DNA of 10,218 bases from Clostridia bacterium (GTDB lineage Bacteria; Bacillota; Clostridia; Christensenellales; Aristaeellaceae), in assembly GCA_016297535.1 (NCBI GenBank), contig JAEDGL010000086.1:1-10218 (forward strand), read 5' to 3'. This document shows, in pieces, positions 1-6,044 of the stretch. Each line of letters opens with the position of its first letter. The stretch's first letter is position 1. A program made the translations under genes and the position numbers. The notes under the pieces are model-generated. The model had not been told where the DNA came from. It saw only the letters and a list, made by a program, of their open reading frames with translations, and did no database searches.

Positions 1-1500
1 TGCGGCTGCCGCGGCACCGGCAAAACCACCATGGCCAAGCTCATGAGCCGCGCCATCAACTGCCAGAATCCCAATCACGGTGATCCCTGCGGCCAGTGCG
101 ACGCCTGCCGCGCCATTATGAACGAAACCACGATGGATGTTTTGGAGCTGGACGCCGCCAGCAACAACAGCGTGGATAACATCCGCGAGCTTTTGGAGCA
201 GGTGCGCTATCCTGCGCAGATCGGCCGCTACAAGGTGTATATCATCGACGAGGTTCACATGCTCTCCACCGCGGCGTTCAACGCTTTGCTCAAAACGCTG
301 GAGGAGCCGCCCGCCCATGTGGTGTTCATTCTGGCCACCACCGAGCCGCAAAAGCTGCCTGCAACCATCCTTTCCCGCGTGCAGCGCTATGATTTTGGCC
401 GGATTCCCTCCGGTCTGATGGTGGAACGCATGCGCGAGGCGCTGTCGGATCTCGGCCTTGCGGCGGAGGATGAGGCGCTGCGCATGGTGGCGCGCGCGGC
501 CGAGGGCGCAATGCGCGATGCCTTCAGCATTCTGGATATGTGCGTGGCGGGCGCGGAAAACGGCGTGATCACCGCCGCCCAGACACGCGAAATGCTTGGC
601 GCAAGCGACCGTGAGTTTCTCTTTGATTTTTTCCAGCTGCTGGCCGGGCGCGACGAATGCGGCGTAATGCGCAAGGTGGACGAGCTGATGCGCTCCGGGC
701 GCGAGCCGCAGGTGTTTTTGCGCGAGCTCAGCGGCCACAGCCGCGCGCTGCTTACGGTGAAGGCCGTCAGTCAGGACGCCGCCTCCATTCTGGACGTAAC
801 CGAGGAGGATGAGCAGCGCTACCGCCAGCAGGCGGAGCAGTTTTCGCAGACCAGGCTGCTTCGAATGCTGGACCTGTTTATGCGTGCGGAGGGCGAGCTG
901 CGCTTTGCCTCCACGCCGCGCATCGGGCTTGAATCCGCCGCGCTCCACGCCTGTGAACCAAGGGCGGGAGAGGATAACGGCGCGCTGCTGGAACGCATTG
1001 ACGAGCTGGAGCAGAAGCTGCGCGGCCTGGAGGGCGACATTGCCAGCGGCAGGCTGGCTTCCGCAGCCCCGAAGCCTGCCAGCACGCCCGCAGAATCAAA
1101 GGCCCGGCGGGAAACGCCCGAGAAGCCTGCGCTTCCGCCCGTCCCGGCCGACTCGCAGGGCGTGTGGGATCGCGTGATCGACACCATCAAAAAGAAGGAT
1201 CCCTCCATGCTGGCGTTTGTCAAAACCTGCCGCTTTTTGGGCACCAAGGGGAATACCTATCAGGTCATGCTCCCCATTACAGCCAAGGCCAAGTACGATT
1301 ATCTTACCCAACCCGCACGCAGGGAGCGCATCAACAGCATTCTTACGGAAATTACCGGCCAGCCCTGCCAGTTTGAGCCCGTTATGGAAACCGATGTGGG
1401 CGGCCAAAAGCTGGATGCTTTGCGCGAAGCGGCCCAGAAAAGCCTGATCGATACCTTTGGCCGTGAAAACGTTCAGATTGACGAAGGGAAGCAGCAGTGA
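1..1500 (+). CDS. dnaX: DNA polymerase III subunit gamma/tau (clamp loader), 5'-truncated
   Basis: This is the ATPase motor subunit of the clamp loader, which places the sliding clamp on primed DNA. The reading frame is open from base 1, so the start lies outside the window; about 43 codons are missing if the spacing matches E. coli DnaX. Visible in order (residues counted from base 1): Walker A RGTGKTT (4-10); a zinc module with C21, C30, C33 and C36, the same 9-3-3 spacing as in the family; Walker B YIIDEVHML; the sensor segment ATTEPQKLPATILSR with the arginine finger R126. The cysteine of the usual SRC motif is valine here (S125-R126-V127). Domain III follows, then an Ala/Pro-rich linker near residues 345-380 and a C-terminal tau-like domain. 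The stop TGA overlaps the GTG start of rsmA, so the two are probably translationally coupled. I saw no A6/A7 slippery run in the linker, so a frameshift-made gamma form is not indicated. Confidence 0.97.
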   Translation, partial: CGCRGTGKTTMAKLMSRAINCQNPNHGDPCGQCDACRAIMNETTMDVLELDAASNNSVDNIRELLEQVRYPAQIGRYKVYIIDEVHMLSTAAFNALLKTLEEPPAHVVFILATTEPQKLPATILSRVQRYDFGRIPSGLMVERMREALSDLGLAAEDEALRMVARAAEGAMRDAFSILDMCVAGAENGVITAAQTREMLGASDREFLFDFFQLLAGRDECGVMRKVDELMRSGREPQVFLRELSGHSRALLTVKAVSQDAASILDVTEEDEQRYRQQAEQFSQTRLLRMLDLFMRAEGELRFASTPRIGLESAALHACEPRAGEDNGALLERIDELEQKLRGLEGDIASGRLASAAPKPASTPAESKARRETPEKPALPPVPADSQGVWDRVIDTIKKKDPSMLAFVKTCRFLGTKGNTYQVMLPITAKAKYDYLTQPARRERINSILTEITGQPCQFEPVMETDVGGQKLDALREAAQKSLIDTFGRENVQIDEGKQQ

Positions 1501-2357
1501 AGAAATCATTTGAAAACGCCCGCCGCCGCGAAAAAAACGGCGTGCATTACAAGCATGATCTCGGGCAGCACTTTCTCTACGACGAGGAGCTGCTTCGCTC
1601 GCTGGTGGAGGCCACCGGCGTAACCAGGGAGGACTGCGTGCTGGAAATTGGCCCCGGCGCGGGTACGCTGACCAAATGCCTGTGCGCGGCTGCGCGCAGG
1701 GTAATCGCCATCGAGGTGGATCATGATGTAATCCCCTTCTTAAAGGCAAACACGCAGGGCTTTGACAACCTGACCGTGGTGGAAGGCGATGTGCGCAGGC
1801 TGGATCTCAGGGAGATCTGCGCTCCGCTGGGCGAGGGGTTCTATGTGATTGCCAACATTCCCTACAACATCACCACTCCGATTTTTGAACTGCTGTGGGA
1901 CAGCGGCCTGCCCATCCGTCAGATATCCGTCATGATCCAATGGGAGGTGGCGCAGAAGCTGATGGCTGCGCCGTCTTCCGAGCTGTACGGCATTTTGAGC
2001 GTGCGGTGTCAATTGCTTTGCCACCCGACCCTTGTGCGTCAGGTGCCCGCGCAGTGCTTTACGCCCCCGCCCAAGGTGGACAGCGCCTTTGTGCGGCTGG
2101 ACATGCGCAGGGAGCCGCCCGTGCCTGTAAAGGATGAAAAGCTGCTGATGCGCATGGTCAGGGCCGGCTTTGGCATGCGCCGAAAAACGCTGACAAACGC
2201 GCTGAAGGGCGTGGTGGAGGCACAAACCCTTCGCGCTGCGCTGGAACAGGCGGGCCTTCCTGCCAGTGTGCGCGGGGAGGCGCTTTCGGTGGAGCAGTGG
2301 ATTATCCTGTCCAACGCCTGTGCTCCTTTACAGCCTGCCGAAGCTTGCACGCGGTAA
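1497..2357 (+). CDS. rsmA: 16S rRNA (adenine1518-N6/adenine1519-N6)-dimethyltransferase
   Basis: RsmA (KsgA) uses S-adenosylmethionine to dimethylate two adjacent adenines in the 3'-terminal helix of 16S rRNA during late 30S maturation; its loss gives kasugamycin resistance. The 286-residue product carries LGQHFL near residues 22-27, the SAM-binding loop EIGPGAGTLT (50-59), the acidic ribose-binding E73 in AIEVD, the GDV segment near 97-99, the catalytic motif NIPYNI (120-125) and FTPPPKVDSAF (188-198). The GTG start is chosen because GAAGGGA (1483-1489) lies about 7 bases upstream and the N-terminus is basic, as usual. It follows dnaX with a 4-base overlap, an unusual neighbour: dnaX is more often followed by ebfC and recR. 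The family's conserved C-terminus ends around ILSNA, so the last 15 or so residues are an extra tail. The gene runs 56 bases into the facing minus-strand gene. Confidence 0.96.
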   Translation: MKKSFENARRREKNGVHYKHDLGQHFLYDEELLRSLVEATGVTREDCVLEIGPGAGTLTKCLCAAARRVIAIEVDHDVIPFLKANTQGFDNLTVVEGDVRRLDLREICAPLGEGFYVIANIPYNITTPIFELLWDSGLPIRQISVMIQWEVAQKLMAAPSSELYGILSVRCQLLCHPTLVRQVPAQCFTPPPKVDSAFVRLDMRREPPVPVKDEKLLMRMVRAGFGMRRKTLTNALKGVVEAQTLRAALEQAGLPASVRGEALSVEQWIILSNACAPLQPAEACTR

Positions 2358-3144
2358 ACAGCCCAAGGCACAGCACCGCAGGAACAAGATAATAGCCGCT
2401 GCCCGTTAGCAGGGCAAGTGCGCTCAGACCCAAACCATACCAGAAATACCTTCTGGCGCGCGATGCGTTCAGCGCAACGGCCAGCCACTCCTGTGCGCTG
2501 CGCCGTGTTCTTTTTTGCCTGCCGATGTTTCGCAGATCCTCGTCCGTGGCGGGGTGGGCAAAGCCTGCCAGCATCATCAGCTCCTCCCGTTCGATGATCC
2601 GCATGGGAGGATCCAGCGTGCCGGCATAGGCAAGCGCCTGCGCATCCGCCGGGGCGGTCAGGCACAGAAGGGTTTGCTCCATCTGCCGTTCGAGGGCTTC
2701 CCGCGCGCATTCCACCACCTGCTGCGCCGTAATGGTTTGTGATGCGTGCCGGGCAATGAGACGTATGCAGGTTTTTTTGCCGTCCAGCAGGCCGATGACG
2801 CCCCAATCCACCGCCTTTTGCATCACCAGCGGGTATCGGGGAGCCAGCCACAGCGCACACTGAAAGGCGGCCTTTCGGGGCGGCTCCAGCAAAAGCCGGT
2901 TCACGGCCAGCTCGCCCCCGATCATCCGCCGCATCTGCTTTTCGCGCTTTTGCGTGATTTGCCTGGAAAACTGCCGCGCGCACAGCCACAGCATTACGCC
3001 CAGCGCAAACCCAGCTGTAAGCGCCGGCAGGCAAAGCCCCCACAGAAGCACAAACCATGCCACGCCCGCCCCGATTGCGACTGCCGCGCGCATCAGCCGG
3101 TCGGATACCTCCGCAACGGGCGTTTTGGGTTGATATTTCTCCAT
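2302..3144 (-). CDS. Four-helix membrane protein with a degenerate Mrr/restriction-endonuclease-like cytoplasmic domain (function unknown)
   Basis: I do not recognise a named family for this 280-residue protein. It has two hydrophobic helices near residues 19-37 and 40-56, a soluble stretch of about 175 residues, and two more helices near 234-249 and 251-267, ending in a basic tail. The ATG at 3144 is chosen because AGGAGG lies four bases upstream on the minus strand; a longer open frame continues upstream but opposes the nadD gene. The stretch of about residues 90-195 follows the pattern of Mrr-like nucleases: a GVIGLLDGKK hairpin, a helix, LLCLTAPADAQALAYA and then MRIIEREELMMLAG, which matches the usual 'tag, switch, A..yA, I.lidg..L..ll' order. 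The catalytic Asp and the Glu/Gln-X-Lys pair are not where they should be (G and RLIAR instead), so it is probably inactive as a nuclease. This fold call is inference. No promoter is clear. Confidence 0.8.
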   Translation of the reverse strand: MEKYQPKTPVAEVSDRLMRAAVAIGAGVAWFVLLWGLCLPALTAGFALGVMLWLCARQFSRQITQKREKQMRRMIGGELAVNRLLLEPPRKAAFQCALWLAPRYPLVMQKAVDWGVIGLLDGKKTCIRLIARHASQTITAQQVVECAREALERQMEQTLLCLTAPADAQALAYAGTLDPPMRIIEREELMMLAGFAHPATDEDLRNIGRQKRTRRSAQEWLAVALNASRARRYFWYGLGLSALALLTGSGYYLVPAVLCLGLFTACKLRQAVKEHRRWTG

Positions 3145-3181
3145 ACATCCTCCTGATAGAAAAAGCTTCAGCAGAAAGTAT

Positions 3182-3210
3182 TTCCCTTTTCGGGATTTTT
3201 CTTGTATAAT
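3182..3210 (+). promoter_or_regulatory. Probable sigma-A promoter for nadD-yqeK
   Basis: A perfect TATAAT -10 box lies at 3205-3210. The best -35 at 17-base spacing is TTCCCT (3182-3187), only three of six matches to TTGACA, so the promoter may be weak or need an activator. Transcription would start near 3217, giving a leader of about 37 bases before the GTG at 3254. That leader has a small 5-bp stem (GGGGA/TCCCC, 3219-3233) just before the AGGAGG at 3241-3246. Confidence 0.55.
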
Positions 3211-3253
3211 GCTATACAGGGGAGGTTTTCCCCTTTTGGAAGGAGGCGCAATC

Positions 3254-4429
3254 GTGCCAAAGGAGCGCATTGGCATCATGGGTGGCAGCTTTAATCCCAT
3301 CCATGCACGGCATATCGAAATGGCCGCCTGCGCAAGGCGTGAATTCGGTCTGGAACGTATCATTTTTTTACCAACGGGCAATCCGCCCCACAAACGGGCG
3401 GGGCTGGAGGATGCGGAACAACGCTTTGAGATGACTCGCCTGGCGGTGCACGGCAAGCCTGGTTTTTCGGCCAGCCGCATGGAAATTGACCGCGAGGGGA
3501 TTATTTATACCGTTGATACCCTTGCCAGGCTGCAAAAGCAGATGCCCGATACCGCGATCGACTACCTGATCGGCGAGGATACGCTGATGGATCTGCCCAA
3601 CTGGCGCAAAGCGGACAAGGTGTTTACCATGTGCCGCTTCCTGGTCTGCTGCCGTTCATCCGGTGATATCCGCAATCATCCCATTGTAAACGAATTGCAA
3701 AAACGGGGCGCAACGTTTGCTTTTCTTACGCTTCCGCCCAATGAAATCTCGTCCACCTCAATCCGGGAAAAGCTGAAAAGCGCGCAGGAGGTGCCCGAAC
3801 TGCCGCCGCAGGTGGAGGAGTATATCCGTCTGATGGGTTTGTACGGCAATGAGCCCAGCCCCGCGGGAGCTGCGCAAATGTATACCAGACTGCGCGCGGC
3901 GTTGTCGGACAAGCGGCTGGTGCATTCGCTGCTGGTGGCGCATACGGCGCGCGGGCTTGCGCGTATTCATGGCGTAAACGAGGACAGCGCGGCGCTGGCA
4001 GGCCTGCTTCACGACTGCGCCAAGTGCATGCCGCTTTCCGCCATGCAGCACATTGCCCGCGAAAACCGGCTTCTGCTGGACAAGGAAATCCTGCAAAGCG
4101 GCAACCTGCTGCACGGGCCCGTGGGCGCCGTGGTGGCCGAAAAGGAATACGGCGTAACCGATCCCATCGTCCTGTCCGCCATCCGCTGCCATACCACGGG
4201 CAAGGTGGGCATGCTGCCGCTGGATATGATCGTGTTCCTTTCGGACAAAATCGAACCCTCCCGTCGCCCCTACCCGGAGCTGGAAAAGCTGCGCGAGCTT
4301 GCGAGCAAGGATCTGGCAGCCGCGATGCTTCACAGCCTCCAGTCCACGCTGGATTACGTGCGCAGCCAGAACACCGAGCCCCATCCGCTTACCCGGCAGG
4401 TGGCGGACTGGCTGCAAAGAATTGTGTAA
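3254..4429 (+). CDS. nadD-yqeK: Fused nicotinate-nucleotide adenylyltransferase (NadD) and HD-domain Ap4A hydrolase (YqeK)
   Basis: One 391-residue protein joins two enzymes that are adjacent separate genes in Bacillus subtilis. The N-terminal half (about 1-195) is NadD, which converts nicotinate mononucleotide and ATP to deamido-NAD: GGSFNPIHARH near the start, FLPTGNPPHK, IGEDTLMDLPNW and ISSTSIR (165-171). The C-terminal half (about 215-391) is YqeK, an HD-superfamily enzyme known to cleave diadenosine tetraphosphate symmetrically: H224 in LVHSLL, H253-D254 in LLHDCAK, LLHGPVGA, IRCHTTGK and the final metal-site SDKIEPSR. All metal-binding residues look intact. The start is GTG 3254, with AGGAGG (3241-3246) seven bases upstream; an ATG at 3209 sits inside the promoter and is rejected. 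The stop TAA lies 31 bases before rsfS, matching the Firmicutes order nadD-yqeK-rsfS. The fusion would bring NAD synthesis and Ap4A removal together in one chain. Confidence 0.95.
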   Translation: MPKERIGIMGGSFNPIHARHIEMAACARREFGLERIIFLPTGNPPHKRAGLEDAEQRFEMTRLAVHGKPGFSASRMEIDREGIIYTVDTLARLQKQMPDTAIDYLIGEDTLMDLPNWRKADKVFTMCRFLVCCRSSGDIRNHPIVNELQKRGATFAFLTLPPNEISSTSIREKLKSAQEVPELPPQVEEYIRLMGLYGNEPSPAGAAQMYTRLRAALSDKRLVHSLLVAHTARGLARIHGVNEDSAALAGLLHDCAKCMPLSAMQHIARENRLLLDKEILQSGNLLHGPVGAVVAEKEYGVTDPIVLSAIRCHTTGKVGMLPLDMIVFLSDKIEPSRRPYPELEKLRELASKDLAAAMLHSLQSTLDYVRSQNTEPHPLTRQVADWLQRIV

Positions 4430-4460
4430 AGAAAAAATCAACCATAAAGGAGATGTCAAC

Positions 4461-4823
4461 ATGAACGAAATGGTAACAACGATCGCCAACATCCTGTATG
4501 AAAAGAAGGCGCAAAACATCGTTGCGCTCAATGTGAAGGATCTGACCGTGATTACCGACTGCATGATCATCGCCACCGGCCGCAGCACCATCCAGGTACG
4601 CACCCTGGCCGACGAGGTGGAGGAGCGCATGGCCGAGCAGGGTGTGAATCCCATCCGCAAGGAAGGCCATCAGGAGGGCCGTTGGATCGTGCTGGATTAC
4701 GGCGAGGTGCTGGTGCACATCTTCCACATGGAGGAGCGCGACTTCTACCGCCTGGACAAACTGTGGGAGATGGGTCAAAACCGCATTCCGCTGCCCTTTG
4801 ATGCTGTGGAGGAGGAAGAATAA
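4461..4823 (+). CDS. rsfS: Ribosomal silencing factor RsfS
   Basis: RsfS binds ribosomal protein uL14 on the 50S subunit and blocks joining with 30S, lowering translation when nutrients run short. The 120-residue product has the family's usual length and hallmarks: an N-terminal helix, then KKAQNIVALNVKDLTVITDCMIIATG, RTLADEVEERM, GHQEGRWIVLDYGEVLVHIFHMEERDFYRLDKLW. The ATG at 4461 has AAAGGAG (4446-4452) eight bases upstream. It sits 31 bases behind nadD-yqeK with no terminator between, so it is most likely in that operon. The C-terminus is an acidic EEEE tail. I see no clear terminator in the 97 bases after it, so read-through into the PDZ gene is possible. Confidence 0.96.
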   Translation: MNEMVTTIANILYEKKAQNIVALNVKDLTVITDCMIIATGRSTIQVRTLADEVEERMAEQGVNPIRKEGHQEGRWIVLDYGEVLVHIFHMEERDFYRLDKLWEMGQNRIPLPFDAVEEEE

Positions 4824-4920
4824 TTTCTTTTCCGCCTTCGTTCAGCCCTTGTTCATGCGCTGTTCACCTTGATGGGTTATCCTGTCAATGGATTACCGCA
4901 TGAAAGGGAGGAACAGGCGC

Positions 4921-5340
4921 ATGCAAAAGCAAATGCCCAACCGCATCAGGCTGGCTGTCTGGCTTTGCGCCGGAATGCTGTTGGCATGCCTGTGGACGCT
5001 TGGGCAGTATCTGACGCCTGTGCGGCGCTCGCCGGAACCCGGGGGCGCCGCCTTTGGCATGGTGCTGATTGATATTGCGGATGAAGAAACCGCCGATTCT
5101 TACCATGTGCGGGATTGCGGCGTGTATGTGCTTGCCGTGGGGGAAAAGAGCCCGGCGGCTCTCGCGGGCGTTTCTCCGGGAGACCTGCTGCTGCATTTGA
5201 ACGGCTTGCCTGTACACAGCACGGGTGAGTTTGTCGTCCGGCAGCAGCTGTTTGAGCCGGGCGAACGGGTGGAGCTGCATTTTCAGCGCGGGATCACCGA
5301 GGGTACGTACACGGTAACGCTGATTTGGAGTGAGGATTAA
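4921..5340 (+). CDS. Small membrane-anchored PDZ-domain protein
   Basis: The 139-residue product has a short basic N-terminus, one hydrophobic segment (about residues 10-31) with no obvious cleavage site, and then a single PDZ domain of the HtrA type (about 44-136): GVYVLAVGEKSPAALAGVSPGDLLLHLNG followed by the ERVELHFQR and TYTVTL strands. There is no serine-protease domain and no SpoIVB-type peptidase, so it is a lone binding module, probably displayed outside the membrane. The ATG at 4921 is chosen because GGGAGG (4906-4911) lies nine bases upstream; two upstream ATGs (4888, 4900) lack a site. It is 23 bases before a response regulator and its kinase on the same strand, so it may be co-transcribed with them and help sense or present a peptide. 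That link is inference. No convincing promoter was found upstream. Confidence 0.85.
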   Translation: MQKQMPNRIRLAVWLCAGMLLACLWTLGQYLTPVRRSPEPGGAAFGMVLIDIADEETADSYHVRDCGVYVLAVGEKSPAALAGVSPGDLLLHLNGLPVHSTGEFVVRQQLFEPGERVELHFQRGITEGTYTVTLIWSED

Positions 5341-5363
5341 CGCGGAAGAAACGGGGCGATGCA

Positions 5364-6044
5364 ATGAAGCTGCTGATTGTGGACGATGAGGAGCGCATCC
5401 GCAAACTGATTGCCAAGTATGCCGTTTTTGAGGGCTACGAGGTTGCGGAGGCGGAGAATGGAATGCAGGCCGTGGAAATGGCACGGTCGGATCCGGGCGA
5501 TCTGGTGATTCTGGATATCATGATGCCGGAGCTGGATGGCTTTTCGGCGGCGCGGGAAATACGCAAGCACAGCGATGTGCCCATCATTTTCCTCTCTGCC
5601 CGCGGCGAGGAATACGACAGGATTCACGGCTTCGAGCTGGGTGTGGATGATTACGTGGTCAAGCCCTTTTCGCCGCGCGAGCTGATGATGCGCGTGGGCG
5701 CGGTGCTGCGCCGAAGCCGCGCTTCTCAGCCGGAAAATGCGCACGAGCAGGTACAGCTTGGCGGCATGACGGTGGATTTTACCGCCCGCCAGGTGTGGAT
5801 TAACGGTACCGCGCTGGAGCTTTCGCCAAAGGAATACGACCTGCTGTTTTTCATGGTTCGAAACCGCGGGATTGCCCTTACGCGCGACAGGCTGATCAGC
5901 GAGGTATGGGGTTTTGATTTTTTTGGAGACGACCGCACGCTGGATACGCACATCAAGCTGCTGCGCAAGCAGCTGGGCGATTACGCGCGCTACATTACCA
6001 CGCTCAGAGGGGTAGGTTACCGCTTTGAAAAAACGCTTGAATAA
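5364..6044 (+). CDS. OmpR/PhoB-family two-component response regulator
   Basis: The 226-residue product is a DNA-binding regulator controlled by phosphorylation. The receiver domain (1-115) has the acidic pocket D7-D8, phospho-acceptor D51 in VILDIMMPELDG, switch residue S78 and invariant K100 in VVKPFSPREL. The C-terminal winged-helix domain (about 130-226) carries LSPKEYDLLFFMV, RDRLISEVWG, the recognition helix TLDTHIKLLRKQLG and the closing hairpin ITTLRGVGYRFE. All catalytic residues are present. The ATG at 5364 has only a weak ribosome binding site (ACGGGG, 5351-5356), so translation may depend partly on the PDZ gene 23 bases upstream. Its 3' end overlaps the histidine kinase by 20 bases if the kinase starts at TTG 6025. 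The target genes cannot be told from this sequence. Confidence 0.96.
   Translation: MKLLIVDDEERIRKLIAKYAVFEGYEVAEAENGMQAVEMARSDPGDLVILDIMMPELDGFSAAREIRKHSDVPIIFLSARGEEYDRIHGFELGVDDYVVKPFSPRELMMRVGAVLRRSRASQPENAHEQVQLGGMTVDFTARQVWINGTALELSPKEYDLLFFMVRNRGIALTRDRLISEVWGFDFFGDDRTLDTHIKLLRKQLGDYARYITTLRGVGYRFEKTLE

Noticed and set aside
1532..1538. A AAA AAC slippery heptamer in the rsmA frame, possible -1 frameshift site
   Set aside because: It lies in the lysine-rich N-terminus with no evident downstream stem or alternative product; A-runs are expected there.
2039..3148. Second long minus-strand open frame starting at 3148
   Set aside because: It is out of frame with the hydrophobic helices, is rich in Arg/Gly/Ala as expected of a GC-rich shadow frame, and runs far into rsmA.
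3184..3202. TCCC/GGGA stem followed by T5 upstream of nadD
   Set aside because: Only four base pairs, and it sits within the spacer of the nadD promoter, so it is unlikely to terminate transcription.
3209..3253. ATG at 3209 as an upstream start of nadD-yqeK
   Set aside because: It overlaps the TATAAT box and has no ribosome binding site, while GTG 3254 has AGGAGG at ideal spacing and gives the normal NadD N-terminus.
3145..3480. Upstream extension of the minus-strand membrane protein to 3480
   Set aside because: The extension is antisense to the clear NadD domain and its promoter, and the AGGAGG before 3144 fixes the start.
4812..4840. Possible terminator at the end of rsfS (GGAAGAA facing TTCTTTTCC)
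   Set aside because: The stem is short, AT-rich and interrupted, and no clean T-run follows.
4869..5072. Alternative plus-strand frame of 67 codons at the start of the PDZ gene
   Set aside because: No ribosome binding site, and it lacks domain features, while the overlapping frame encodes a clear PDZ protein.
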